Of a stretch of DNA of 64,000 nucleotides, positions 47,408-56,373 are shown in pieces. A model generated the notes under the pieces. That model had not been told where the DNA came from. It saw only the letters and a list, made by a program, of their open reading frames with translations, and did no database searches. The stretch is from Herbidospora cretacea (GTDB lineage: Bacteria > Actinomycetota > Actinomycetes > Streptosporangiales > Streptosporangiaceae): contig NZ_BBXG01000007.1 in the NCBI RefSeq assembly GCF_001570605.1, forward strand, positions 366,042 to 430,041, written 5' to 3'. The position numbers were made by a program, and so were the translations under genes. The first letter of the stretch is position 1. Every line of letters starts with the position of its first letter.

Positions 47408-47902
47408 ATGACCGATGAAGACGAAGCGGCCTTCGACGAGTTCGTGGCCGCGCGCAGCACCGCGCTGCTCCGGACCGCGATCCTCGTCTGCGGCGCCAGC
47501 GCCCACGACGCCGAGGACCTGGTCCAGGGCGCGCTGGAGAAGGTCTACCGCCACTGGTCCCGCATCCGGGCCGACAACCCGGAGGCCTACGCCAGGAAGG
47601 TGGTGGTCAACAGCGCCATCACCCGCTCGCGACGGCGGAAGGTCATTCAGGAGATCACGTTCGCCGCCCCGCCCGACACCCCCGTCGAGGGCCCGGACCT
47701 CGGCCTGCGCGAGGCGATGCTCGCCGAGCTGCGCAAACTGCCCGCCCGCATGCGGGCGGTGCTGGTGCTGCGCTACTGGGAGGACCAGTCGGAGATCGAG
47801 ACGGCCGCCCTGCTCGGCTGCTCGGTCGGCACCGTCAAGAGCCAGGCGGCGCGGGGGCTCGCCAGGATCAGAGAAGCGATGGTTGAAGGAGTGCCCGCAT
47901 GA
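47408..47902 (+). CDS. SigE-family ECF sigma factor
   Basis: 164 residues. Begins with FDEFVAARSTALLRTAILVCG, the typical SigE-family (ECF50-like) start, with region 4 VLVLRYWEDQSEIETAALLGCSVGTVKSQAARGL. GGGGAG precedes the ATG. The stop overlaps the PASTA-domain gene by 4 bases (ATGA). Divergent from adenosine deaminase. Confidence 0.9.
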   Translation: MTDEDEAAFDEFVAARSTALLRTAILVCGASAHDAEDLVQGALEKVYRHWSRIRADNPEAYARKVVVNSAITRSRRRKVIQEITFAAPPDTPVEGPDLGLREAMLAELRKLPARMRAVLVLRYWEDQSEIETAALLGCSVGTVKSQAARGLARIREAMVEGVPA

Positions 47903-48825
47903 ACGTCGAGGAAGAACTGAAAGAGGCGATGCGCGTCCAGGTGGGCGACGTCTACGCCCCGCCGTCGATGGGCAGCGCCGTCCGGCGTCGCCGTCGCCGC
48001 TCGCTCGTCCGTTTCCGTACGGCCGGAGCCGTGCTGGTGACCGCGGCCGTCGCCGTCACCGTCCCCGTGGTCCTGACCAACACCGAGCCGGTCGCCGGAC
48101 CCGCGAGCGGCGCGTCGGCGCCCGCCATCGCGGTGCCCGGGATCGTCGTGCCCGACGTGATCGGCATGAACGCCAAGCAGGCCTACCATCTCCTGGAGCA
48201 GGCCGGCCTGACCCCGATGCTCATGACGCCAGGAGAGGGCGCCGACGAGGCCGGCCTGGTCGCGGGCGAGAAGGTCATCCAGACCAGCCCCGCCGCCGGA
48301 ACCGTGGCCGACCCGAAGGCGCTCGTCCAGATCAAGGTCCCGTGGGTCCCCGCCCCGACCGCCTCCCCCGAGGCCGAGACCGGCAAGCCGGTCGACTCGG
48401 GGCTGGGCGACCTCGGCGACGGCCTGACCTGGATGGGCATCCACGTCGGCTACCTCCCCGAGGGCGTGAAGTGGAGCGGCCGCTCCTACGTGGGCGGCTT
48501 CGGCCCGAAGTCGGCCACCGTGCCCTACGTCGTCGGCGGACTGGAGGAGGGCATGTACTCCGTCCAGGTGATCGTCACCGCCGACCAGAAGCTGATGCGC
48601 CGCGACGGCGAGCAGGTCGCCCCCGGCACCTGGGTCTCCAACTACGGCGAGGGCGGCGAGAAGCTCGACTTCGGCTCCGGCTCGACCCTCACCGCCAGCC
48701 GGGAACTCTCCGATGACCAGGTCGTCCAGGTCCTGTTCAGCCCCGACTTCAGCAAGTCCCTCGGCGAGGCCAAGGCCAAGGAGGAGATCGCCAGGGTGAT
48801 CGCCGGCATCCGCCCGGAGAAGTAG
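47899..48825 (+). CDS. PASTA-domain membrane protein, putative anti-sigma partner
   Basis: 308 residues. A cytoplasmic basic N terminus (RRRRRRS near 29-35), one membrane helix (about 41-60), one PASTA domain (about 82-150, VPDVIGMNAKQAYHLLEQAGL-type), a TASPEAE linker and a C-terminal domain of about 150 residues with no assignment. PASTA modules bind peptidoglycan fragments or beta-lactams in Ser/Thr kinases and PBPs. Coupling to a sigma factor suggests wall-sensing sigma control; this is inference. Confidence 0.7.
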   Translation: MNVEEELKEAMRVQVGDVYAPPSMGSAVRRRRRRSLVRFRTAGAVLVTAAVAVTVPVVLTNTEPVAGPASGASAPAIAVPGIVVPDVIGMNAKQAYHLLEQAGLTPMLMTPGEGADEAGLVAGEKVIQTSPAAGTVADPKALVQIKVPWVPAPTASPEAETGKPVDSGLGDLGDGLTWMGIHVGYLPEGVKWSGRSYVGGFGPKSATVPYVVGGLEEGMYSVQVIVTADQKLMRRDGEQVAPGTWVSNYGEGGEKLDFGSGSTLTASRELSDDQVVQVLFSPDFSKSLGEAKAKEEIARVIAGIRPEK

Positions 48826-48861
48826 GGCAACCTCCTCGCGGGCTCAGGCGTATGTGAGGGC

Positions 48862-49344
48862 ATGACGGGATTCGCCGAGTTCGTCGCCGCCCGGGGCACC
48901 GCCCTGCTCCGGACGGCGTACCTCACCTGCGGGTCCGTCCACGAGGCCGAAGACGTGCTGCAGACCGCCCTGGAGAAGGCCTGCCGCAACTGGTCCCGGA
49001 TCGACGACCGCGACCCGGAACCCTATGTACGGCGCATCATCGTCAACACCGTCATCAGCCGGGCCAGACGACGGGCGATCCTGCGGATCATCCCCACGGG
49101 ATCGCCCCCCGACCGCCCCGCGCCCTCCGACGACCCGGTGCTGCGCCACGTGCTCATGGACGGCCTGCGGGCCCTGCCGCCCCGCCAGCGCGCGGTGATC
49201 GTGCTGCGCTACTGGGAGGACCTGACCGTGAGCCAGACCGCCGAGATCCTCGGCTGTTCCGTCGGCACGGTGAAGAGCCAGGCAGCCAAGGCCACAGCCC
49301 GCCTGCGCGCCCTGCTGGCCGAGGAGGCGACCAATGCTGGATGA
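48862..49344 (+). CDS. SigE-family ECF sigma factor
   Basis: 160 residues, paralogous to the sigma factor at 47408 (FAEFVAARGTALLRTAYLTCG; VLRYWEDLTVSQTAEILGCSVGTVKSQAAKATARL). It lies 36 bases after the PASTA gene and overlaps the following membrane-protein gene by 11 bases. The two sigma/partner pairs probably arose by duplication and then diverged in the partner's sensor part. Confidence 0.9.
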   Translation: MTGFAEFVAARGTALLRTAYLTCGSVHEAEDVLQTALEKACRNWSRIDDRDPEPYVRRIIVNTVISRARRRAILRIIPTGSPPDRPAPSDDPVLRHVLMDGLRALPPRQRAVIVLRYWEDLTVSQTAEILGCSVGTVKSQAAKATARLRALLAEEATNAG

Positions 49345-49906
49345 CCTCAAGGCGGCCATGGCCGCCGAGACCGCCCACCTGGCCGTCGCCCCCGACCTGG
49401 CCGAACGCGTCGAACGCCGGGCCGCCCGGAAGAGGTGGCGCACCCTCCTCGCCTCGCTCCTCGTCCCCCTTCTCGCCGCCGTCGGCTGGTGGCTCGTCCC
49501 TCAGGTCGCCGGTATGAGCGCCGTACCGGCCGACCAGGTCATCGACGGCGTGGAGGTCGGTTACCTCCCGCCCGGGCTGACCAGGGTCCCGGTGGAACGC
49601 GAGACCGAGGACGGCTACACGTCCATCACCGGGCTCTGGACCACCGGCGGGGGCAAGCCCTTCGTCGACGGAGGTGACGGGGTCGCCGTCTCCGTCTACC
49701 GGGGTCCCCGGATCGAGAACACCCGTGCCTGGCTGGAGTCGTTCGGCAACGGGGAGACCCGCGAGATCGCGGGGCACGAAGGCGTCTACAGCACGGGGAT
49801 GGGCGTCGATACCTTCTTCTGGGTTCCCAAGCCCGGTATGAATGTCATGATCAACACCGTCGGCGTGGACCTGGAACGGGTCGTCGCGGGGATCACCGTC
49901 CGCTAG
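49334..49906 (+). CDS. small membrane protein, putative anti-sigma partner
   Basis: 190 residues. A cytoplasmic N terminus (LKAAMAAETAHLAVAPDLAERVERRAARKR), one membrane helix (about 37-55) and an extracytoplasmic domain of about 130 residues. No zinc or PASTA motif is seen. Position directly after a SigE-family factor supports an anti-sigma role. Its TAG stop abuts the convergent aminotransferase stop inside the palindrome CCGCTAGCTAGCGG. Confidence 0.65.
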   Translation: MLDDLKAAMAAETAHLAVAPDLAERVERRAARKRWRTLLASLLVPLLAAVGWWLVPQVAGMSAVPADQVIDGVEVGYLPPGLTRVPVERETEDGYTSITGLWTTGGGKPFVDGGDGVAVSVYRGPRIENTRAWLESFGNGETREIAGHEGVYSTGMGVDTFFWVPKPGMNVMINTVGVDLERVVAGITVR

Positions 49907-51106
49907 CTAGCGGGCCTCGCCGAAGAGCTTGCCCAGGCGGGCGATCCCCTCGGCGAGGTCGTCGTCGCCCAGGGCGTAGGAGAGCCGGAAGTACCCCGGC
50001 GTGCCGAACGCCTCGCCCGGGACCACGGCCACCTCGGCCTCCTCCAGGACCAGTTCGGCCAGCTCGACCGACGACTGGGGCCGCTTGCCCCGGATCTCCT
50101 TGCCGATCAGCTCCTTGACCGACGGGTAGGCGTAGAACGCCCCCAGAGGCTCGGGGCAGACCACGCCCGGGATCTCGTTCAGCGTCCGGACGATGGCCTG
50201 CCGCCGCCGGTCGAAGGCGGTCCGCATCTCCGCCACCGCCGACAGGTCGCCCGAGACCGCCGCCAGGGCCGCCGCCTGGGCCACGTTGGACACGTTCGAC
50301 GTCGAGTGGGACTGCAGGTTGGTGGCCGCCTTCACCACGTCGGAGGGGCCGATCAGCCAGCCCACCCGCCAGCCGGTCATCGCGTAGGTCTTGGCCACGC
50401 CGTTGAGCACCACGACCTTGCCGGCCAGCTCGGGGACGGCGGTCGCGATGCTGGTGAACTTCGCGTCGCCGTACACGAGATGCTCGTAGATCTCGTCGGT
50501 CACGACCCACAGGTCGTGTTCGACCGCCCAGCGGCCGATCGCCTCGACCTGCTCGGGCGGGTAGACCGCGCCGGTCGGGTTGGACGGCGACACGAACAGC
50601 AGCGCCTTGGTCCGCTCGGTGCGGGCCGCCTCCAGCTGCTCCACCGACGCCAGGTAACCGCTGGTCTCGTCGGTCAGCACGTCGACCTGGACGCCCCCGG
50701 CCAGCTTGATCGCCTCGGGGTAGGTGGTCCAGTAGGGCGCCACCACCAAGACCTCGTCGCCCGGGTCGAGCAGGGTCGCGAAGATCGCGTAGACGGCGTG
50801 CTTGCCGCCGTTGGTGACCAGCACCTGGCCCGGGTCGGCCTCGTACCCGGAGTCGCGCAGCGTCTTGGCCGCGATGGCCTGCTTCAGCTCGGGCAGCCCG
50901 CCCGGCGGCGTGTACTTGTGGAACCGGTTCTCCGCGCAGGCGGCCACGGCGGCCTCGACGATGTAGCCGGGCGTCGGGAAGTCGGGCTCCCCGGCCCCGA
51001 ACCCGATCACGGGCCGCCCGGCGGCCTTCATGGCCTTGGCACGGGCATCGACGGCGAGGGTGGCCGACTCGGAAATGGCGGCGACACGCGCGGAGATTCG
51101 GTTCAT
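49907..51106 (-). CDS. aspC: aspartate-type aminotransferase (class I)
   Basis: 399 residues. Class I PLP enzyme: [31 protein letters not shown], the PLP lysine in [16 protein letters not shown], and the C-terminal [11 protein letters not shown] with the substrate-carboxylate Arg. It transfers the amino group of aspartate to 2-oxoglutarate; prephenate activity occurs in relatives of this subgroup. ATG 51106. Located beside tRNA-Trp and secE as in many actinomycetes. Confidence 0.9.
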   Translation of the reverse strand: MNRISARVAAISESATLAVDARAKAMKAAGRPVIGFGAGEPDFPTPGYIVEAAVAACAENRFHKYTPPGGLPELKQAIAAKTLRDSGYEADPGQVLVTNGGKHAVYAIFATLLDPGDEVLVVAPYWTTYPEAIKLAGGVQVDVLTDETSGYLASVEQLEAARTERTKALLFVSPSNPTGAVYPPEQVEAIGRWAVEHDLWVVTDEIYEHLVYGDAKFTSIATAVPELAGKVVVLNGVAKTYAMTGWRVGWLIGPSDVVKAATNLQSHSTSNVSNVAQAAALAAVSGDLSAVAEMRTAFDRRRQAIVRTLNEIPGVVCPEPLGAFYAYPSVKELIGKEIRGKRPQSSVELAELVLEEAEVAVVPGEAFGTPGYFRLSYALGDDDLAEGIARLGKLFGEAR

Positions 51107-51247
51107 GCGGACATGTTTTCAGAACGGTATGCCGCCACCCCGCCATATCCACGATGCGGACGGTACCGTTGACCTGCGCGGCCGTACTGGTTCGACGAAG
51201 TGACCGATCATGCGTACACTTCAGCGTCTAGTGGACCACAACGGCGG

Positions 51248-51276
51248 TGAACAGCTCGCCTGTTCTCCTGTAGTGT
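51248..51276 (+). promoter_or_regulatory. promoter of tRNA-Trp
   Basis: A TGAACA -35 and a TAGTGT -10 are separated by exactly 17 bases. The -10 ends 12 bases before the first tRNA base, the expected distance for a stable-RNA promoter with a short 5' leader. Confidence 0.6.
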
Positions 51277-51288
51277 GGTGCACGGCTT

Positions 51289-51361
51289 AGGGCACTAGCG
51301 CAATTGGTAGCGCACCGGTCTCCAAAACCGGCGGTTGGGGGTTCGAGTCCCTCGTGCCCTG
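51289..51361 (+). tRNA. trnW: tRNA-Trp (anticodon CCA)
   Basis: A 73-base cloverleaf. Acceptor stem AGGGCAC pairs with GTGCCCT, with discriminator G at 51361. The anticodon stem CCGGT/ACCGG encloses loop CTCCAAA with anticodon CCA at 51322-51324, and the T arm contains GGTTCGAGTCC. The 3' CCA is not encoded. Its position just before secE-nusG is conserved in actinobacteria. Confidence 0.97.
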
Positions 51362-51406
51362 CGGAGTGCGGTCCGCGCACTAAGGGCGTATGAGCCGCCA
51401 GATGCG

Positions 51407-51688
51407 ATGGACACGACGGATCAGGTGAGGACTGTGGCGATCGACACGCGCGGCGAGGCCGCGGCTCAGCCGGAAAAGCCGAGTGGCGAGAAGAAGGCCA
51501 AGCGCACCACCCCTGCCCTTTTCTACCGGCAGGCTGTAGCGGAGCTCCGCAAGGTCATCTGGCCTACGCGCAAGGAGCTGATCAACTACACCATCATCGT
51601 CCTCGTCTTCTGCCTGATCATGGTCGGAATCGTTTCCGCACTGGACTTCCTTTTGACGCAGGGTGTGCTGGCGGTCTTCGGTTCCTGA
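51407..51688 (+). CDS. secE: preprotein translocase subunit SecE
   Basis: 93 residues. The conserved amphipathic segment FYRQAVAELRKVIWPTRKELINY precedes the single membrane helix (about 64-85), the SecE hallmark that clamps SecY. The N terminus is charged and variable. The start is uncertain: ATG 51407 is given, but GTG 51425 and GTG 51434 lie downstream, and GTGAGG between them could serve as a ribosome-binding site. It is followed after 45 bases by nusG. Confidence 0.9.
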   Translation: MDTTDQVRTVAIDTRGEAAAQPEKPSGEKKAKRTTPALFYRQAVAELRKVIWPTRKELINYTIIVLVFCLIMVGIVSALDFLLTQGVLAVFGS

Positions 51689-51733
51689 ACCAGCCCGGCA
51701 CAGTAGAACCCGACGGAAAGAGGAATAGCCATC

Positions 51734-52522
51734 GTGTCCGAGTCACCGCTGCATGCCGACGACTCCCGCGACAAGTGGGACGACGAGGCCGTTGAAGAGG
51801 TCGACGAGGCCGCTGACGACGCTGCGGAAGCCGACGAGGCCACCGAGGCTGAGGCTTCCGACGCCGACACCGACTCCGGCACAGACGCCCCCGCAGGCGC
51901 CGGAGTCGACGAAGACGGCGACATCCTCCCCGACGTCGACCCCGTCGAGGAGTTCAAGCGCCAGCTCCGCGGCCAGCTCGGCGAGTGGTATGTGATCCAC
52001 TCCTACGCCGGCTACGAGAACCGCGTGAAGCAGAACATCGAGAGCCGCACCGGCAGCCTCAACATGGAGGACTACATCTTCCAGGTCGAGGTGCCGACCC
52101 ACACGGTGACCGAGTTCAAGGGCGGCAAGAAGACCCCGATCAAGGAGCGCGTGCTGCCGGGATACGTCCTGGTCCGCATGGAGCTCACCGACGAGTCGTG
52201 GGCCGCGGTCCGCAACACCCCGGGTGTCACCGGCTTCGTCGGACTGTCCAACAAGCCCAGCCCCCTGAACCTCGACGAGGTCGCCAAGCTGCTGGCGCCC
52301 GAGCCGACCGAAGAGGTCAAGAAGGCCGCCAGCAAGTCGGCCGCCTCGACCGTCGAGTTCGAGATCGGCGAGTCGGTCACCGTCATGGACGGCCCGTTCG
52401 CCACGCTCCCGGCCTCGGTCAGCGAGATCAGCCCCGAGTCGCAGAAGCTCAAGGTGCTGGTTTCGATCTTCGGCCGGGAGACGCCGGTGGAGCTGTCGTT
52501 CAACCAGGTCTCGAAGATCTGA
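51734..52522 (+). CDS. nusG: transcription termination/antitermination factor NusG
   Basis: 262 residues. An acidic extension of about 80 residues, common in actinobacterial NusG, precedes the NGN domain ([19 protein letters not shown], then [14 protein letters not shown] and [10 protein letters not shown]) and the C-terminal KOW domain ([22 protein letters not shown]). It binds RNA polymerase and links it to Rho or the ribosome. GTG 51734. Confidence 0.96.
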   Translation: MSESPLHADDSRDKWDDEAVEEVDEAADDAAEADEATEAEASDADTDSGTDAPAGAGVDEDGDILPDVDPVEEFKRQLRGQLGEWYVIHSYAGYENRVKQNIESRTGSLNMEDYIFQVEVPTHTVTEFKGGKKTPIKERVLPGYVLVRMELTDESWAAVRNTPGVTGFVGLSNKPSPLNLDEVAKLLAPEPTEEVKKAASKSAASTVEFEIGESVTVMDGPFATLPASVSEISPESQKLKVLVSIFGRETPVELSFNQVSKI

Positions 52523-52532
52523 GGCTGTCGCC

Positions 52533-52612
52533 TACAATTAGACGTTCGGTCGAGCCGCTCCTTCGCGAAGGGCGGCTCGCCGACATGTTCCCCCTCCGTT
52601 TCGCGGGGGGGA
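52533..52612 (+). promoter_or_regulatory. rplK leader: -10 element and two hairpins
   Basis: A TACAAT hexamer at 52533-52538 is a good -10; no clear -35 is seen. Downstream, GAGCCGC/GCGGCTC plus CCTT/AAGG form a hairpin with a single bulged T at 52552-52578, and CCCCC/GGGGG forms another at 52589-52612. They lie in the 5' untranslated region of rplK and may mediate feedback or termination. Binding by L1 is a hypothesis from E. coli L11-operon control. Confidence 0.5.
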
Positions 52613-52643
52613 CGCATCACCCAAACAGGACCCGGAGAGAGTC

Positions 52644-53075
52644 ATGCCTCCCAAGAAGAAGATCGCGGCGTTGGTGAAGGTCCAGCTTCCCGCTGGCCAG
52701 GCCACCCCCGCCCCGCCGGTCGGTACCGCCCTCGGTCCCCACGGCGTCAACATCATGGAGTTCGTCAAGCAGTACAACGCTGCGACGGAGTCCCAGCGGG
52801 GCAACATCATCCCCGTTGAGATCACCATCTTCGAAGACCGCACCTTCCAGTTCGTCACCAAGACGCCCCCGGCGCCTGAGCTGATCAAGAAGGCCCTCGG
52901 TCTGAAGAGCGGTTCGAACAACCCGCTGAAGACGAAGGTCGGCCAGCTCTCCAAGGAGCAGCTGCGCGCCATCGCCGAGCAGAAGATGCCCGACCTGAAC
53001 GCCAACGACATCGAGATGGCCGAGCGCATCATCGCCGGCACCGCCCGCTCCATGGGCATCACGATCGCCGAGTAG
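52644..53075 (+). CDS. rplK: 50S ribosomal protein L11
   Basis: 143 residues, full length. Conserved N terminus ([26 protein letters not shown]) and the C-terminal RNA-binding domain ([43 protein letters not shown]) are present. It binds the GTPase-associated centre of 23S rRNA and the thiopeptide site. GGAGAG precedes the ATG. It is followed by an unusually long 205-base gap before rplA. Confidence 0.97.
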   Translation: MPPKKKIAALVKVQLPAGQATPAPPVGTALGPHGVNIMEFVKQYNAATESQRGNIIPVEITIFEDRTFQFVTKTPPAPELIKKALGLKSGSNNPLKTKVGQLSKEQLRAIAEQKMPDLNANDIEMAERIIAGTARSMGITIAE

Positions 53076-53082
53076 TACCCCG

Positions 53083-53215
53083 GTCTTCCCCCCGCGCCGT
53101 AGTGCGAGGGAGCGCCGGCGTCTGGACTGAGGAGCGCAGGGGAGCGTAGCGACCCGGAGCGACGAGGGAAGACGCCGGATCGAAAGCGACCGAGCCGCCG
53201 TGCCGAAGGCACGGC
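53083..53215 (+). promoter_or_regulatory. rplK-rplA intergenic RNA with alternative hairpins
   Basis: GTCTTCCC (53083-53090) can pair with GGGAAGAC (53166-53173), and CCGGCGTCT (53115-53123) can pair with AGACGCCGG (53170-53178); the right arms overlap, so the two pairings exclude each other. A third, independent hairpin GCCGTGCC-GAA-GGCACGGC lies at 53197-53215. Between them are several GGAGCG-type repeats. This looks like a switchable RNA structure ahead of rplA; ligand binding is not shown. Confidence 0.45.
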
Positions 53216-53280
53216 AAATCATCCACAGTGGAAGGGCCTCGCGCGGCCCGTACCACGAACTCCCTTCAGGAGATGTAGCT

Positions 53281-53994
53281 GTGAAGCGCAGCAAGAGCTG
53301 GAAGAACGCGGCGGCGCAGATCGACCGCGACGCCCTGCTGAGCCCCGTCGACGGGGTTCGCCTGGCGAAGAAGACCGCGAGCACCAAGTTCGACGCCACC
53401 GTCGAGGTCGCCCTGCGTCTGGGCGTCGACCCGCGCAAGGCCGACCAGATGGTCCGCGGCACCGTCAACCTCCCGCACGGCACCGGTAAGACCGCCCGGG
53501 TCCTGGTCTTCGCGACCGGTGACCGTGCCGAGGAGGCGCGCGCCGCCGGGGCCGACATCGTCGGCGCCGACGAGCTGATCGACGAGGTCGCCAAGGGCCG
53601 CCTCGACTTCGACGCGGTCGTGGCCACCCCCGACCTCATGGGCAAGGTCGGCCGCCTGGGCCGCGTGCTCGGTCCCCGTGGCCTCATGCCCAACCCGAAG
53701 ACCGGCACCGTCACGCCGGCCGTCGGCAAGGCCGTCACCGACATCAAGGGCGGCAAGATCGAGTTCCGTGTCGACCGTCACGCGAACCTGCACTTCATCA
53801 TCGGCAAGGCGTCCTTCGACGAGCGTCAGCTCCTGGAGAACTACGCCGCCGCCCTCGACGAGGTGCTCCGTCTCAAGCCGTCGGCCGCCAAGGGCCGCTA
53901 CCTGAAGAAGGTCACCTTCGCGACGTCGATGGGCCCCGGCATCCCGGTCGACCCCAACGTCACCCGCGGCATGACCGCCGAGGCCGACGCCTGA
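53281..53994 (+). CDS. rplA: 50S ribosomal protein L1
   Basis: 237 residues. Family blocks include [49 protein letters not shown] and [16 protein letters not shown]. It builds the L1 stalk and in other bacteria represses its own operon. GTG 53281 with AGGAG upstream is the start; an in-frame ATG at 53200 would add residues that do not fit L1. Followed by a strong terminator. Confidence 0.96.
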   Translation: MKRSKSWKNAAAQIDRDALLSPVDGVRLAKKTASTKFDATVEVALRLGVDPRKADQMVRGTVNLPHGTGKTARVLVFATGDRAEEARAAGADIVGADELIDEVAKGRLDFDAVVATPDLMGKVGRLGRVLGPRGLMPNPKTGTVTPAVGKAVTDIKGGKIEFRVDRHANLHFIIGKASFDERQLLENYAAALDEVLRLKPSAAKGRYLKKVTFATSMGPGIPVDPNVTRGMTAEADA

Positions 53995-54021
53995 TCGTCG
54001 CGATCAAGCACGCCTGAACAG

Positions 54022-54058
54022 CCCCCGTCCGGGTAACGGACGGGGGTTGTGTCTTTTC
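54022..54058 (+). terminator. rho-independent terminator after rplA
   Basis: Perfect stem CCCCCGTCCG/CGGACGGGGG with a 5-base loop, followed by TTGTGTCTTTTCT. It begins 27 bases after the rplA stop and ends the secE/nusG/rplK/rplA transcription unit. Confidence 0.9.
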
Positions 54059-54134
54059 TGTGCGAATCCTGAGGACAGGAACGCGGGCCAGAACGGCCCA
54101 ACGTAGGCTCGGGCCGACGAAGGGATTGACAAAG

Positions 54135-54956
54135 ATGCGCAGATTCTTAGTGGCCGCCGGGGTCGTCACCGCCCTCGCGGTCGCGGGTTGCGGGACCACG
54201 ACTGCCCAGCCGCTGGGGGACGTCAAGCTCTCCGCCGCCGAGGCCATCCAGCAGACGGCCCAGAAGGCCGACTCGATCGACTCCTACAGCGCCGACATCG
54301 TGCTCGACTTCGCCGACCCGAAGGGCCAGAAGGGGAGCGTCCAGGGCAGCATGCTGTTCCAGCAGAAGCCCACCCTCGCCTCCGACGTGACCCTGAGCCA
54401 GGTGTCGTTCGGCGGGCAGAACCTCCCGGGCGGGCTGCGGGTGATCCTGGCCGACGAGATCGCCTACGTGAAGATGGACATGCTGAAGACCCTCCTCGGC
54501 ACCGACAAGCCGTGGGTGAAGGTCGACCTGAAGCAGGCCGGGGGCGCCGAGGCCGCCAGTCAGTTCCTCGACCAGGCCCAGCAGATCGACCTGAAGACGA
54601 GCGTCACGCTGCTGACCGCGTCCAAGGACGTCAAGGCCGTCGGCACCGAGCCGGTCAACGGGGTGGACACCACCCACTACTCGGGCACCTTCCCCGTCGA
54701 GGCGGCGGTCCTGCTGCTCCCGCAGAAGACGCAGGAGCAGGTCAAGGGCCAGCTCTCCCAGCTCAAGAACGTGAAGTTCGACGCCTGGATCGACGCCGAC
54801 GGGCTGCCGCGCAAGATCGGCCTCAACGGCTCCGAGCAGGGCGCCAGCTTCGACGCCACGCTGCTGTTCAAGTCGTTCAACGAGAAGCTCGAGATCGCCG
54901 CGCCGGCCGCCGACCAGGTGGGCGACCTGCCCAAGAACATGCCCGTGGGCGGCTGA
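54135..54956 (+). CDS. lipoprotein of the LppX/LprAFG family
   Basis: 273 residues. Signal peptide with lipobox LAVAGC (lipidated Cys19). The mature protein shows the LppX_LprAFG pattern: alternating strands forming a half-barrel that in mycobacteria carries lipids or lipoglycans across the periplasm. Cargo is unknown. It is inserted between rplA and rplJ, bounded by the rplA terminator and the rplJ promoter, so it is its own unit. ATG 54135 fits the signal peptide. Confidence 0.82.
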   Translation: MRRFLVAAGVVTALAVAGCGTTTAQPLGDVKLSAAEAIQQTAQKADSIDSYSADIVLDFADPKGQKGSVQGSMLFQQKPTLASDVTLSQVSFGGQNLPGGLRVILADEIAYVKMDMLKTLLGTDKPWVKVDLKQAGGAEAASQFLDQAQQIDLKTSVTLLTASKDVKAVGTEPVNGVDTTHYSGTFPVEAAVLLLPQKTQEQVKGQLSQLKNVKFDAWIDADGLPRKIGLNGSEQGASFDATLLFKSFNEKLEIAAPAADQVGDLPKNMPVGG

Positions 54957-54957
54957 T

Positions 54958-54986
54958 TTGGCGTTGCGGCCTTGACACCGTACTCT
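54958..54986 (+). promoter_or_regulatory. promoter of rplJ-rplL
   Basis: TTGGCG and TACTCT are spaced by 17 bases just after the lipoprotein stop. A TTGACA also occurs within the spacer (54972) but has no -10 at the right distance. Confidence 0.5.
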
Positions 54987-55147
54987 TAGTCCTGCCAAAG
55001 ACCGCCGGTTGTCTCCGGGTGTGTATCCCGGTGACCGAAGGTCCCACGTTGTGGGCGACCCGCGCAGGTGTGACTGAGAGCCTCTTCAAGCCGTTCCGTG
55101 CTTGCTGAGAGCCCCGTGCGCCCTGCGCCCGGGGCTCGTTTGTTTTG
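54987..55147 (+). ncRNA. ribosomal protein L10 leader with internal terminator
   Basis: The 5' untranslated region of rplJ holds several hairpin-forming segments (CTCCGGGTGTGTATCCCGGTGACC and others) consistent with the L10(L12)4-binding leader of Rfam type. It ends in a clear intrinsic terminator, GAGCCCCG/CGGGGCTC followed by GTTTGTTTTG (55109-55147), 46 bases before rplJ. Binding of surplus L10-L12 would favour termination; that mechanism is from known leaders, not shown here. Confidence 0.65.
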
Positions 55148-55192
55148 TGGGGCGCTTCGATCCCTTCCGGCGGCACATCTGGAAGGAGGCCC

Positions 55193-55744
55193 ATGGCGAA
55201 GGCGGAAAAGACCGGCGCGGTCGACGAGCTCAAGGCAGAGTTCGACGGCAGCAGCGCCGCCGTTCTGACCGAATACCGCGGGCTCACCGTCGCCCAGCTC
55301 AAGCAGCTGCGCACTTCTCTCGGTGGGCATGCGAAGTTCGCCGTGGCGAAGAACACGCTGGCCAAGATCGCGGCGAACAACGCCGGGATCACGGTCCTCG
55401 ACGACCTGCTCTACGGCCCGACCGCCATCGCCTTCGTCAAGGGCGACGTGGTGGAGGCCGCCAAGGGTCTGCGTGAGTTCGCCAAGGCCAACCCCCTTCT
55501 GGTGATCAAGGGTGGGGTCGTCGACGGCAAGGCGATGAACCCCGCTGAGATCTCCAAGCTCGCTGACCTCGAGTCCCGTGAGGTTCTCCTCGCGAAGCTG
55601 GCCGGCGCCATGAAGGCCAAGCAGTCTCACGCTGCCGCCACCTTCGCCGCGCTGCCCACGCAGATGGCTCGTCTGGCCGAGGCCCTGCGCGCGAAGCGCG
55701 AAGAGTCCGCGGCCCCTGCGGCCCCGGCGGAGTCCGCCGAATAA
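55193..55744 (+). CDS. rplJ: 50S ribosomal protein L10
   Basis: 183 residues. The N-terminal rRNA-binding domain ([38 protein letters not shown]) is followed by the helical L12-binding tail rich in Ala and Glu. It anchors the L7/L12 stalk. The ATG has GGAGG upstream. It is in one operon with rplL, 81 bases downstream. Confidence 0.96.
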   Translation: MAKAEKTGAVDELKAEFDGSSAAVLTEYRGLTVAQLKQLRTSLGGHAKFAVAKNTLAKIAANNAGITVLDDLLYGPTAIAFVKGDVVEAAKGLREFAKANPLLVIKGGVVDGKAMNPAEISKLADLESREVLLAKLAGAMKAKQSHAAATFAALPTQMARLAEALRAKREESAAPAAPAESAE

Positions 55745-55825
55745 GCAGGTCCGCGCGAGCGGGGGGCAACGCACACCGCGGTCCCTTTTCCACGTTTTCA
55801 GCACGATCCTTATGGAGGAACCATC

Positions 55826-56221
55826 ATGGCGAAGCTCAGCACCGACGAGCTGCTCGACGCTTTCAAGGAGATGACCCTCCTTGAGCTGTCCGACTTCGTG
55901 AAGCTGTTCGAGGAGACCTTCGACGTCAAGGCCGCCGCGCCCGTCGCGGCCGTGGCCGTGGCCGGCCCGGCCGGTGGCGGCGCCGCTGCCGAAGAGGCCG
56001 AGGAGCAGGACGAGTTCGACGTCATCCTCGAGGCTGCCGGCGACAAGAAGATCCAGGTCATCAAGGAGATCCGGGCCCTCACGAGCCTGGGCCTCAAGGA
56101 GGCCAAGGACCTCGTCGACGGCGCGCCGAAGTCGGTCTTCGACGGCAAGGTCAACAAGGAGCAGGCGGAGAAGGCCAAGGCTGCCCTCGAGGGCGCCGGC
56201 GCCAAGGTGACCGTCAAGTAG
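55826..56221 (+). CDS. rplL: 50S ribosomal protein L7/L12
   Basis: 131 residues. The N-terminal dimerisation helices ([27 protein letters not shown]) and Ala-rich hinge precede the C-terminal domain with [27 protein letters not shown], which recruits translational GTPases. TGGAGGAACC lies before the ATG. A terminator follows. Confidence 0.97.
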   Translation: MAKLSTDELLDAFKEMTLLELSDFVKLFEETFDVKAAAPVAAVAVAGPAGGGAAAEEAEEQDEFDVILEAAGDKKIQVIKEIRALTSLGLKEAKDLVDGAPKSVFDGKVNKEQAEKAKAALEGAGAKVTVK

Positions 56222-56235
56222 TTCGCACGACCCGC

Positions 56236-56272
56236 GAAGCGGTCCGCTCCAGGTGCCTGGGCGGGCCGCTTC
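56236..56272 (+). terminator. terminator after rplL
   Basis: GAAGCGGTCCGC pairs with GCGGGCCGCTTC over 12 positions with one G-T pair. The hairpin begins 15 bases after the rplL stop. Only short T runs follow, as in many actinomycete terminators. Confidence 0.75.
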
Positions 56273-56373
56273 CGGCATTTCCGGGGTCTTTTCGGTCATT
56301 GGTCAGCGGGCTTTCCAGATCGGTTCGGTGTGTTTGATCCGGCGCCCGATGTGCCCCGATTACAATCCCGCCC

